Source: Anaerophaga thermohalophila str. Valhall
GTDB taxonomy: Bacteria > Bacteroidota > Bacteroidia > Bacteroidales > Marinilabiliaceae
Assembly: GCF_000250735.1 (NCBI RefSeq)
Contig: NZ_AHZV01000041.1
Coordinates: 1-44,342 of the forward strand
Direction: 5' to 3'
DNA length: 44,342 nt
The notes under the pieces are model-generated. The model saw only the letters and a list, made by a program, of their open reading frames with translations, made no database searches and was not told where the DNA came from. Positions 8,487-17,426 of this stretch are shown one piece after another (position 1 is the stretch's first letter; every line of letters begins with the position of its first letter). The position numbers were made by a program, and so were the translations under genes.

Positions 8487-9815
8487 TTAACTTCCTATAT
8501 AATCACGAACACAACGGAATCCGATATAAGATTTTGCAGAATCCTGATATTCATAAGTGCGTGCACCATTCTGCAAAAAGTACCCTATATCTTTCCACGA
8601 CCCTCCACGGATTACTTTTCTTTTCAAAACTTCCGGATCATCCGGTAACGCATTATATTTATAGGTAGGACTGATGTCGTGCATAAATCCATAAGCGGAT
8701 TCATCATACGCACTTGAAGTCCATTCGGCTACGTTGCCAGCCATGTCAAACAAACCAAAATCATTTGGTGCAAAATTGGCCACTGCCATTGTATACATTC
8801 CGCCATCATCTCCATATCGGCCACGCAATGGTTTAAAGTTGGCCAGGAAACATCCCTGATTATTCCGGGTATAATAGCCACCCCATGGATATTTATTCTG
8901 ATCCAGTCCGCCACGTGCTGCATATTCCCATTCTGCTTCACTGGGAAGGCGGTAATTCATTACCACGGACTCACCTTTACTGGCCAGATAATTATTTAAT
9001 AATTGAGTACGCCAGATGGCAAATGCCGTAGCTTGTTTCCAGGTCACTCCGACTACCGGATATTCGTCAAAACCAGGATGCCAGAAATATTTTTCAGTAA
9101 GTGGTTCGTTAAACGAATAAGTAAAATCGGCAATCCAACACAGAGTGTCGGGATAAACCAAAACCTGATCGGTCATGATAAAAGCAGAACGGTCATCGAT
9201 TTCACGTTCCTCTCCATACTGATCAAAAACGACCCCTTCATATTCCCTGGTATCAAAATTATACCGGTTGCTTTTTTTAGCTGCCTGTTGAAGATCAACC
9301 CATTGGTAGTCGTACACCAGCTTCCTTGTATCGATCTCCTTTCTCCTGAAAAAACGCTCGTTTTCAGGAAGATACATTTCTTCAAGAATGGGGGCATATT
9401 CCTCATCATCCCATTCAATTGGTTCGCTCCAGTTGAGATAAGGCGGATCGATGGGATTACCGAATTCATCCTCAGCAATTAAAAATTCTTCAAATTGCTG
9501 ACCCAATAAACGCCGGGCAATAGAATCGCGAACCCAGTAAACAAACTGGCGATACTCTGTGTTGGTAATCTCGGTTTCGTCCATCCAAAACGAGGGTACC
9601 GATATCGTCCGCTTCTGTGAATTCATGGTATAAGCCATGTCCTCATCAGCAAGGCCCATATTAAAACTGCCTTGTGGAATAAAAATCATTCCGTATGGAT
9701 CGGGCTCATAAAAAGCCGCTTTCCGTGACACACCGACGAGTTCTCCTCCACCGGATTTGCCACATCCGTATAAAAATGTGACGACGATGATACTTAGGGT
9801 AACTACTTTCTTCAT
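8487..9815 (-). CDS. gldK: Gliding motility lipoprotein GldK (formylglycine-enzyme-like fold)
   Basis: This outer-membrane lipoprotein forms the periplasmic ring of the type IX secretion system with GldN. The frame can be extended to a TTG at 9833, but the ATG at 9815 (M-K-K-V-V-T-L) gives a normal lipoprotein signal with lipobox L-Y-G-C and Cys18. The body has the sulfatase-modifying-factor (FGE/SUMF1) fold: G-S-F-N-M-G, then D-E-T-E-I-T-N-T-E-Y, W-E-Y-A-A-R-G-G, F-D-M-A-G-N-V-A-E-W-T and R-G-G-S-W. In GldK this fold is structural and not known to make formylglycine. The 442-residue length is normal. The gene lies about 33 bases after porP and opens the gldKLMN run. Confidence 0.95.
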   Translation of the reverse strand: MKKVVTLSIIVVTFLYGCGKSGGGELVGVSRKAAFYEPDPYGMIFIPQGSFNMGLADEDMAYTMNSQKRTISVPSFWMDETEITNTEYRQFVYWVRDSIARRLLGQQFEEFLIAEDEFGNPIDPPYLNWSEPIEWDDEEYAPILEEMYLPENERFFRRKEIDTRKLVYDYQWVDLQQAAKKSNRYNFDTREYEGVVFDQYGEEREIDDRSAFIMTDQVLVYPDTLCWIADFTYSFNEPLTEKYFWHPGFDEYPVVGVTWKQATAFAIWRTQLLNNYLASKGESVVMNYRLPSEAEWEYAARGGLDQNKYPWGGYYTRNNQGCFLANFKPLRGRYGDDGGMYTMAVANFAPNDFGLFDMAGNVAEWTSSAYDESAYGFMHDISPTYKYNALPDDPEVLKRKVIRGGSWKDIGYFLQNGARTYEYQDSAKSYIGFRCVRDYIGS

Positions 9816-9848
9816 AGTATTTCGGATAATCAATTTTGTTCCTGTTTA

Positions 9849-10919
9849 TTATAAGAATCTTACACTTTTATATCTCTTGCTTTGCTTATTTATATTCAAA
9901 TCGAACGAGTAACCGACAACTATTTCGTGTGAACCGTTACTCCCTGCTTTCGATAAAGCAGATGTTGAAATATCGTAACTGTATCCGGCCCAAACGCCAT
10001 TGGATAATTTCAATCCCCCCATTAATACAATAGCATCCTGATAACGATAAGTAATTCCTGCCCAGTACTTATCTCTAAAATCAACATTCAGATTCCAGTC
10101 GATTTGCCAACTTCCACCTCCAACCCGGGCGTAAAATGACGGCTTCAGGTTATATCTGCGCTCGTTGGGGCTAATGGTATACCCTCCGGTTAAAAATACG
10201 GAGCGATGGATGTATACGTAAAAATCCTCCTGAAAGTTTGGTTCGGGCGCAAATAAATGCTGAATTCCCACACCGGCATACAACTTATCTCCCTGAAAAA
10301 AAGCTCCAAGGCCAAAATCCGGTGTAAATCCGCTTACTTCTTCGGCAGGTATTAGCGGATCATTTTCTTCGTGATAATCACTCTCCGGGATGACCACACC
10401 GGTACCATCGAAACTCTGACTAATCACTCCGGCCGATAAGCCAACTCCCAATCTGCCCACCGGAAGCAGGAATTGCCTTGCAAATGAGGCTTTAATAAAC
10501 AAATTGGAAAACAATCCAATATTATCGTTCATCACTTCAAGACCAACGCCTGCTCTTTTCCCAAAAATATCAAGGGCTGCATCTGCGCCTGCTACCGTTG
10601 TAACCGGAGCTCCCTCCAGTCCTGTCCACTGGTTGCGGTTTGCCACTATCACATTCATCTGTCCGCTGCTGCCGGCATATCCCGGATTACCATTCAGCAG
10701 GTTGAACATATTCTGGCTAAACATTGGATCAAACTGGGCAAAAGCGTTGGATGATATGCAAAATAAAATAAAAAAAATAACACTCCCGCTTCCGGTCTTC
10801 TTAAAAACAGGGGTTACTTGTTTTAAAAGCAAAATTCGCAAAACAACCAAACAACTAATAAACAGGCCCTTGCAATTATTAAAAGAACGTATATTATTTG
10901 TGCTTTTAAATAAGTCCAT
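9849..10919 (-). CDS. porP: Type IX secretion outer-membrane protein PorP/SprF
   Basis: This is an outer-membrane beta-barrel of the PorP/SprF family, which helps deliver or anchor type IX substrates at the surface. The diagnostic start of the mature protein is Q-F-D-P-M-F-S-Q-N-M-F-N, after a signal peptide with core V-I-F-F-I-L-F-C-I-S-S-N-A-F-A. The body alternates short strands and closes in a beta-strand. The only in-frame ATG (10919, preceded by GGGGA) puts about 45 extra residues, including another hydrophobic stretch, before that signal. A non-ATG internal start may therefore be the true one. The gene heads the porP-gldKLMN block, the same order as porPKLMN in Porphyromonas. Confidence 0.88.
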   Translation of the reverse strand: MDLFKSTNNIRSFNNCKGLFISCLVVLRILLLKQVTPVFKKTGSGSVIFFILFCISSNAFAQFDPMFSQNMFNLLNGNPGYAGSSGQMNVIVANRNQWTGLEGAPVTTVAGADAALDIFGKRAGVGLEVMNDNIGLFSNLFIKASFARQFLLPVGRLGVGLSAGVISQSFDGTGVVIPESDYHEENDPLIPAEEVSGFTPDFGLGAFFQGDKLYAGVGIQHLFAPEPNFQEDFYVYIHRSVFLTGGYTISPNERRYNLKPSFYARVGGGSWQIDWNLNVDFRDKYWAGITYRYQDAIVLMGGLKLSNGVWAGYSYDISTSALSKAGSNGSHEIVVGYSFDLNINKQSKRYKSVRFL

Positions 10920-10969
10920 ATACTATATTTCCCCGGTAAAGGTTTCGTTTTTCATATAGAAACTCGAAA

Positions 10970-12142
10970 TTATTGTTTGGTAATTTCATGATTACCGGCT
11001 ATTCTGATAAAATGTCGCCACCAAATTTGCGGAAGCTCTTTATTTAATGCCAATTTATAGTCATCTGCATGGCATGGAACAATTTTACCACCCTTTGTGT
11101 CCGGCACGTTAATCCACCATCGGTCATTCCCCGGATTATGATAAAACTTCAGGGTTTCATCATATTCTTCAAGGTAAATCGCTTTCAATTCGTACTCCTC
11201 AATGGGTTTAAGAGGATAATCTCCTTCTTTGGCTCCACATCCTTCCAGAAAATGCCAAACCATCTGGGCAGCGGTCACTAGCGACATTTCATCCTCTTTA
11301 TCAAGGCTTATGTCAAAGAGTCCTGCAACTTTCAACACATCACTTGCCCCTGCATACCATAACATTCTGCAGGCTTCTGCCTCCGAAAACCCGTTTGGCA
11401 TTTTCCCTCCACGGGGAAGCGATGGTTGACCTTTAAGCGCACCAAAGTCAAAACTTAGCAAAGATGCATTTCTGATAAAGACCTCAAAGTAATCGATTCT
11501 ATCAGCCCGTAAATCTTTTAAACGAACAACCGGGAAATGTAATTTATCCATAAAATCTTCCTGCTCCTTTGAGCAATAGTAGAGTTGAGTACCTAAAACG
11601 GATAAATCACCAATTTTATTTCCCGTTTCTTCTGTTAATTTGTGAATATAGGCAGAAGATGAGAAATCAAGTCTCTGAGGATCAACATCCAAAAAGGCAT
11701 CTACAATAACTATATTTCCATCTTCTTCCTTCTTATCTAAAAACCTGCTTGCCGGCAAAGTTAAGTCCTGCGACCCGCCAATCAGAAAAACCGGAACACC
11801 TTTCAGATAGAGGTAATTTATTACCTCTGACAATGCATAATACCTGTCTTTCAATCCGTTGCCCTTTATATCTCCCAAATCGGCAATCGTGAGACCCGAT
11901 GATACACTTCTCATTCCGTAAAGCCAGGTACGCACATGAGCAGGAACCTCCGGGAGTAAAGCGCGTGTGCTGTTTCTTACCTCAGGTATGCCTATGATGG
12001 CAACATCGAATTCATTATTTTCGAACCATTCAGATTCTCCGTTAAAAAATATTGTCTGGCCCCCGAGTGACGCTTCTTTTGAAATTCCCGGAAAGGCAAC
12101 CCATGTTTTTTTCAATGGTTCCAGATAATGAACTATCTCCAC
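10970..12142 (-). CDS. Arginase/formimidoylglutamase-fold protein with degenerate metal site
   Basis: This 390-residue protein has the ureohydrolase (arginase/agmatinase/formimidoylglutamase) fold. The motifs are recognisable but eroded. The canonical G-G-D-H-S is G-G-S-Q-D (122-126), so the first His ligand is Gln125. The canonical D-A-H-x-D is D-A-F-L-D (148-152), so the second His ligand is Phe150. The S-x-D-x-D motif is S-F-D-F-G (230-234), so its second Asp is Gly234. Three of six metal ligands are lost, so hydrolase activity is doubtful although databases usually name such proteins formimidoylglutamase. It starts at GTG four bases after topA and lies 50 bases before porP, so it is probably co-transcribed with the secretion genes. 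A regulatory or structural role is possible, not shown. Confidence 0.85.
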   Translation of the reverse strand: MEIVHYLEPLKKTWVAFPGISKEASLGGQTIFFNGESEWFENNEFDVAIIGIPEVRNSTRALLPEVPAHVRTWLYGMRSVSSGLTIADLGDIKGNGLKDRYYALSEVINYLYLKGVPVFLIGGSQDLTLPASRFLDKKEEDGNIVIVDAFLDVDPQRLDFSSSAYIHKLTEETGNKIGDLSVLGTQLYYCSKEQEDFMDKLHFPVVRLKDLRADRIDYFEVFIRNASLLSFDFGALKGQPSLPRGGKMPNGFSEAEACRMLWYAGASDVLKVAGLFDISLDKEDEMSLVTAAQMVWHFLEGCGAKEGDYPLKPIEEYELKAIYLEEYDETLKFYHNPGNDRWWINVPDTKGGKIVPCHADDYKLALNKELPQIWWRHFIRIAGNHEITKQ

Positions 12143-12146
12143 AACA

Positions 12147-14561
12147 TTAACTTAAGTTAAGTATTTTAATTTTTTTGGTCCGGGTCTTTGCCTGTTTTCC
12201 TGATTTTGTCCCCGGTTTCTTCTTACTTTTCCCCTTTTCTCTCTTAGTTTTATATCCTTCTTCTATCAATTTAAGACACTCCTCATAGCTTAATGCAGAG
12301 GCTTCTTTATCCTTTGGGATTTTATAATTTTTCTTTTTAAAACTGATGTATGGCCCCCAACGACCATTAAGGATTTGCAGGTCTTTGTTTTCTTCAAACG
12401 TCTTAATGGTTTTTTTATTGTCTCTTTCTCTTTTCTCCTCAATCAGTTCTATTGCACGGTCGAGACCTATGGTTAAAGGATCATCAATTCCCTTTTTCAG
12501 GGAAACAAATTTCCCGTCGTGTCTCACGTAAGGTCCGAACCGGCCAACCCCGACTACCACTTTCTTGTTTTCATAAGTACCTAATTCCCGGGGAAGATCA
12601 AATAATTTCAGTGCTTCTTCAAAAGTTATGGTTTCGATGTGTTGTTCTCGTGTAAGTGGTGCATAGCGCGGTTTTTCTTCGTCATCAGAACGACCGAGCT
12701 GTGCCATTGGTCCAAACCGGCCGATACGAACACTGACCTGTTTCCCCGTTTTGGGGTCTGTCCCCAGAATCCGTTCTCCGGTTTTGCGTTCCGATTTCTC
12801 CAGGGTTTCCTCTACCTGCTGATGAAATGGTTTGTAAAAATCATCAATAGCTCTGTGCCATTCTACTTTACCCATTGCAATTTCGTCGAATTCCTGTTCC
12901 ACCTGCGCGGTAAAATCATAACTCACAATATTGGGAAAGTAGTTGACGAGAAAGTCGTTTACAACCATAGCAATATCGGTGGGAAACAGTTTGTTCCGTT
13001 CGGCATTGGCCACCTCTGTTTTTTCTTCCTGCTGAACTTTCCCCCCTTCGATCCATAGATACTGATATTTGCGCCTTTCACCTGTTCTGTCCTCCTTAAC
13101 CACGTATCCACGCTGCTGAATGGTGCTGATGGTAGGTGCATAGGTAGACGGGCGTCCAATTCCCAGTTCTTCCAACTTGCGCACAAGACTGGCCTCAGAG
13201 TAACGAGGCGGTTTTTGAGAGAATCTTTGGCGGGCTTCCAGTTTTTTCATTTTAAGAAGGTCATTTTCTTTCATCGGTGGAAGGAATGCAGCAGACTCTT
13301 CGTCTTCTTCCTGATCAGTCGATTCTATATAAACCTTCAGAAAACCGTCAAATTTCACCACTTCCCCTGTTGCTACAAACTGATGTTTCTGTCCGGGAAC
13401 ATCTATATTCACCGTTGTCTTTTCGATGATGGCATCACTCATTTGTGAGGCCAGCGTGCGTTTATATATCAGGTCATAAAGTTTTTGCTCGGCAGATGTT
13501 CCCGAAACGGAAGCCCTGTCGGGATAGGTTGGCCGAATGGCCTCGTGCGCTTCCTGGGCACCTTTAGATTTTGTTTTATACTGCCTGACTTTAACATATT
13601 TCTCACCCATTTCGGATTTGATGGATGAAACAATCGAACCAATGGCCGACTTTGCGAGGTTGACAGAGTCGGTCCTCATATAAGTAATTTTACCGGCTTC
13701 ATATAATCGCTGAGCAACCGACATGGTTTGACCAACGCTAAATCCAAGTTTTCGTGCGGCTTCCTGTTGCAATGTTGAAGTCGTAAAAGGGGCTGCAGGC
13801 GACTTCACCGAAGGCTTTTGGATAACAGACCGTACCCTGAATTCAGTACTTATACATCTCTCGAGAAATTCGCGAGCCTCTTCTGCAGTTTTGAAACGAT
13901 GATTCAGCTCGGCTTTAAACTCACTTCGTTTACCATTTTCGTCAACTGAAAAAATAGCGGATACCCTAAATGAAGACTCGGCCTTGAAATCGAATATTTC
14001 CCGTTCACGTTCTACCAGCAGACGTACAGCCACAGACTGTACCCTTCCGGCCGAAAGTGAAGGTTTCACCTTTTTCCAAAGAACCGGGGATAGTTCAAAC
14101 CCCACCAGGCGATCCAATACACGACGTGCCTGTTGGGCGTTAACCAGATTATGATCTATGCTGCGGGGATTTTCTATCGCTCTAAGAATAGCATCTTTGG
14201 TTATCTCATGAAAAACAATTCTTCGTGTGTTGTCCGGTGAAAGGTTTAGAACTTCACTCAAATGCCAGGCTATGGCTTCTCCCTCACGGTCTTCATCGGA
14301 AGCCAGCCAGACAGTACCAGAGTTTTTTGCCAAAGATTTCAGCTCTTTTACTACTTCCTTTTTATCATCAGAAATTATGTATTGCGGCTGATAGTTGTTG
14401 TTGATATCAATTCCGAAATCCTTCTTTGCCAAATCCCTGATATGCCCGAAGCTGGATTTAACCAAAAAATCCTTTCCTAAAAATTTCTCAATCGTCTTGG
14501 CCTTTGCAGGCGATTCCACAATAACCAGATTCTCTTCTGTCATCTTTTCTTTTTTCGCCAT
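12147..14561 (-). CDS. topA: DNA topoisomerase I (type IA)
   Basis: The enzyme relaxes negative supercoils. The 804-residue protein starts with the TOPRIM domain (N-L-V-I-V-E-S-P-A-K-A-K-T at 11-23 and the acidic D-E-D-R-E-G-E near 89-95). The S-A-G-R-V-Q-S-V segment is at about 170-177 and the catalytic tyrosine is Tyr294 in I-T-Y-M-R-T-D-S. Instead of classical zinc ribbons, the C-terminus has three G-R-F/W-G-P repeats (about 605-745), the topoisomerase C-terminal repeat type, then a Lys-rich tail from about 770 likely to bind nucleic acid. It is first in the seven-gene minus-strand run leading to gldN. Upstream is palindromic repeat copy 2, then the divergent PBP1A gene. A purine-rich GAGGAGGG lies about 20 bases before the start. 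Confidence 0.95.
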   Translation of the reverse strand: MAKKEKMTEENLVIVESPAKAKTIEKFLGKDFLVKSSFGHIRDLAKKDFGIDINNNYQPQYIISDDKKEVVKELKSLAKNSGTVWLASDEDREGEAIAWHLSEVLNLSPDNTRRIVFHEITKDAILRAIENPRSIDHNLVNAQQARRVLDRLVGFELSPVLWKKVKPSLSAGRVQSVAVRLLVEREREIFDFKAESSFRVSAIFSVDENGKRSEFKAELNHRFKTAEEAREFLERCISTEFRVRSVIQKPSVKSPAAPFTTSTLQQEAARKLGFSVGQTMSVAQRLYEAGKITYMRTDSVNLAKSAIGSIVSSIKSEMGEKYVKVRQYKTKSKGAQEAHEAIRPTYPDRASVSGTSAEQKLYDLIYKRTLASQMSDAIIEKTTVNIDVPGQKHQFVATGEVVKFDGFLKVYIESTDQEEDEESAAFLPPMKENDLLKMKKLEARQRFSQKPPRYSEASLVRKLEELGIGRPSTYAPTISTIQQRGYVVKEDRTGERRKYQYLWIEGGKVQQEEKTEVANAERNKLFPTDIAMVVNDFLVNYFPNIVSYDFTAQVEQEFDEIAMGKVEWHRAIDDFYKPFHQQVEETLEKSERKTGERILGTDPKTGKQVSVRIGRFGPMAQLGRSDDEEKPRYAPLTREQHIETITFEEALKLFDLPRELGTYENKKVVVGVGRFGPYVRHDGKFVSLKKGIDDPLTIGLDRAIELIEEKRERDNKKTIKTFEENKDLQILNGRWGPYISFKKKNYKIPKDKEASALSYEECLKLIEEGYKTKREKGKSKKKPGTKSGKQAKTRTKKIKILNLS

Positions 14562-15045
14562 TTTTTATCGTTTTATTTTTGCCCTCCTCTGTATTTTAAT
14601 TAGTGTTTGTCCATAAAGTGTCATTTACTGTGTTACGCTCGTCAGAAAATTACTCATTTACGATGAGTAAACTCCGTATTTTCGGACTTCGCAAGCCTTG
14701 TAAATGACACTTTCTGAACAGACACGCACTAATTACTCATCCGGGCTCTACATTATATATTATATCGAGGGGGGACAAATTTATAAAATATTGTTAACAG
14801 CAATCAAGTTATTTTCTCCAAAGCCAATTTATACCTGATTTACTACTCCTGCAAAGCAGATAAATCCACAACTGAATGACTCTTTTCATAGGAGACTCAT
14901 TAACTTCATACTTGAATCCGGGGATTTTAGTTTCCTTATTTTTTGTATTTTTACAAATTCAATCTTTGGAGCAAATTTTGCATGGTAAGTAATAACAACA
15001 TCACCATAAACGTTAGGAAATGCAAAGTTTAAACAATATCTTCTG
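14562..15045. other. Divergent intergenic region between topA and PBP1A
   Basis: About 480 bases without a gene. The topA-proximal third is palindromic repeat copy 2 (14598-14734). The rest is AT-rich, with an alternating ATTATATATTATAT stretch at about 14752-14765. It presumably holds the PBP1A promoter, but no clean TAnnTTTG box was found near that start. Confidence 0.5.
14598..14734 (-). repeat. Palindromic MITE-like repeat, copy 2
   Basis: Bounded by AATTAGTG on the left and CACTAATT on the right. Inside these are the long imperfect terminal inverted repeats: GTCCATAAAGTGTCATTTAC against GTAAATGACACTTTCTGAAC. The centre has TTACTCAT-TTACG-ATGAGTAA and TCCG-TATTTT-CGGA hairpins. It is in the same orientation as the 36 kb copy and inverted relative to the 0.3 and 21.6 kb copies. 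No open frame is present, so it is a non-autonomous element or structured repeat. Confidence 0.8.
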
Positions 15046-17397
15046 ATGGAAAAAAATCTTCTGCAAAAATATATTCGCTGGCTTTATGGCTTATTTTTGG
15101 GGCTGGTAGGCTTTTCAATCCTGCTGTTTTTTTTGATTTCAATTGGCGGACTGGGCTTTATGCCAAGTTTTGAAGAACTTGAGAATCCCAAAACAAATCT
15201 TGCCACAATACTTTATTCTTCCGACCATGAAGTGCTTGGTAAATATTTTCGGGAAAATCGGACCAATGTTACGTATGATGAATTAAACCCTCATGTAATC
15301 AATGCGCTGATATCCACCGAAGACATTCGGTTTTACAGGCATTCGGGGATTGATGCCCGCGGATTGGGAAGGGTTTTGTTCCGCACCATCATTATGGGAG
15401 AAAAGAGTTCGGGCGGTGGCAGTACCATTACCCAACAGCTTGCCAAACTTCTTTTTCACGATCCGGCCAGAAATCTCTGGCAGCGAAGTCTGCAAAAACT
15501 TAAAGAATGGGTTATTGCCGTAAAGCTGGAACGCAGTTATACCAAACAGGAAATTCTTACGATGTATTTGAACAAAGCCCCGTTCATTTACGGAGCGTAT
15601 GGTATTGAATCGGCAGCCCATACTTTTTTCAGCAAACCGCTGGATTCTATACAGGTTGAAGAAGCCGCCACTTTAATCGGTATGCTGAAAAACCCTTCTC
15701 TTTACAACCCCATTCGCAGGCCGGAACTTACTCAGGCCCGTCGAAATGTGGTACTTGGACAGATGAGAAAAGCCGGTCACATTGCACCTGAAGAATTTGA
15801 CAGTTTAAAGATGCTCCCGCTGAGTATCAATTTTCAGAGAGATGACCACATCCATGGTCTGGCACCCTACTTTCGCGAATACCTTCGTCTGGTATTAACA
15901 GCCGAAAAACCGGAAAGAGAAAATTACGCATCCTGGCAGGAGCAACAATTCATAGAAGACAGTACGGCCTGGATAGAAGACCCTCTTTTTGGATGGGTAA
16001 ATAAAAACCTGCAAGCTGACGGAACAAAATACGATATTTACAAAGACGGCTTACGTATATATACAACCATAGACAGCCGGCTTCAGCAATATGCAGAAGA
16101 AGCCATGAAGCAGCATCTGGGTGAAGAGCTACAGCCCACCTTTTTCAGGGAAAAGAAAGGACGGCCGCGGGCTCCATTCACCAAAAATATTACCCGGGAG
16201 CAATATGAATCCATCATCAACCGTTCCATTCGCAATTCCGACCGATACAGGTATTTACGGGAAAAGGGTATTGAATGGGATTCCATAATGACCATCTTTA
16301 AAATACCGGTAGAGATGGAGGTTTTCTCATGGAAAGGCGATATTGACACCATCATGAGTCCACTGGATTCCATTCATTATTATAAGTCGTTCTTAAGGGC
16401 CAGCCTGCTCTCCATGGACCCGCAATCAGGACACGTAAAAGCTTATATCGGCGGCCCCAATTATGAGCATTTCAAATATGATATGGTTTCCATGGGGAAA
16501 AGACAGGTAGGTTCCACAATTAAACCTTTTGTCTACACACTGGCCATGCAGGAAGGGCTCACTCCCTGCGACATGGTTCCCAACATTCCGCAAACTTTTC
16601 ATCTTCCCACCGGTAAAACATGGACGCCCAGAAATTCAGGGTCGGCCAGAGCCGGTGAAATGGTTTCGCTCAAATGGGGACTCGCCAATTCCAACAACAA
16701 TATTACCGCCTGGATATTAAAACAATTTAATCCTGAGGCAGTTGTCAATATAATTCACGATCTTGGAATAGAAAGTCCTATGGATCCTGTACCATCCATT
16801 GTACTGGGTGTGCCTGAGTTCGGCCTCGATGAAATTGTTTCTGCTTATTGCACCTATGCCAATAAAGGTGTTCATGTTGACCCTTTGATGGTAACGCGCA
16901 TTGAAGACCGGTTTGGGAATGTCATTTCAAGTTTTACACCCCGGAAACAGGAAGTGTTAAGCGAAGAAGCGGCCTTTCTGATGCTTAATCTTCTGGAAGG
17001 AGTTGTCAATCAGGGAACAGCCATCAGATTAAGGCTAAGGTACAATTTCGAAGCCCAGATAGGAGGCAAAACCGGAACCACCCAAAATCATTCCGACGGA
17101 TGGTTTATGGGGGTCACTCCCAACCTCGTATCCGGGGTATGGGTAGGCGGCGATGACCGCGACATCCATTTCGACAATCTTTATTACGGACAGGGAGCCA
17201 ACACAGCTTTGCCAATCTGGGCACTGTATATGAAACAGGTATATGAAGATGAAGAAATACCCATTACGCCTGAAGACACATTTGAAGAACCTGCTAATTT
17301 CAATATCGATTTGGAATGTCCCGATGAACATATTCCCGCGAATGAAGAACAACTCGAAGGAGGTGATACAACCATTTATGAAGAAGAATTTTTCTAA
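15046..17397 (+). CDS. Penicillin-binding protein 1A (bifunctional transglycosylase/transpeptidase)
   Basis: This class A PBP polymerises and cross-links peptidoglycan at the inner membrane. The 783-residue protein has a cytoplasmic tail, one transmembrane helix at about 13-34, and a GT51 glycosyltransferase domain with catalytic Glu92 in T-E-D-I-R-F-Y and G-G-S-T-I-T-Q-Q-L-A-K at 124-134. The transpeptidase domain follows, with S-T-I-K (nucleophile Ser490), an S-N-N-N motif near 550 and K-T-G-T near 675. A Glu/Asp-rich C-terminal tail ends the protein. All catalytic motifs are intact. It is convergent with radA with only a 29-base gap and no obvious terminator. Confidence 0.94.
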   Translation: MEKNLLQKYIRWLYGLFLGLVGFSILLFFLISIGGLGFMPSFEELENPKTNLATILYSSDHEVLGKYFRENRTNVTYDELNPHVINALISTEDIRFYRHSGIDARGLGRVLFRTIIMGEKSSGGGSTITQQLAKLLFHDPARNLWQRSLQKLKEWVIAVKLERSYTKQEILTMYLNKAPFIYGAYGIESAAHTFFSKPLDSIQVEEAATLIGMLKNPSLYNPIRRPELTQARRNVVLGQMRKAGHIAPEEFDSLKMLPLSINFQRDDHIHGLAPYFREYLRLVLTAEKPERENYASWQEQQFIEDSTAWIEDPLFGWVNKNLQADGTKYDIYKDGLRIYTTIDSRLQQYAEEAMKQHLGEELQPTFFREKKGRPRAPFTKNITREQYESIINRSIRNSDRYRYLREKGIEWDSIMTIFKIPVEMEVFSWKGDIDTIMSPLDSIHYYKSFLRASLLSMDPQSGHVKAYIGGPNYEHFKYDMVSMGKRQVGSTIKPFVYTLAMQEGLTPCDMVPNIPQTFHLPTGKTWTPRNSGSARAGEMVSLKWGLANSNNNITAWILKQFNPEAVVNIIHDLGIESPMDPVPSIVLGVPEFGLDEIVSAYCTYANKGVHVDPLMVTRIEDRFGNVISSFTPRKQEVLSEEAAFLMLNLLEGVVNQGTAIRLRLRYNFEAQIGGKTGTTQNHSDGWFMGVTPNLVSGVWVGGDDRDIHFDNLYYGQGANTALPIWALYMKQVYEDEEIPITPEDTFEEPANFNIDLECPDEHIPANEEQLEGGDTTIYEEEFF

Positions 17398-17426
17398 TCA
17401 AAACTTCGCATGGTATAATAAGCAGC

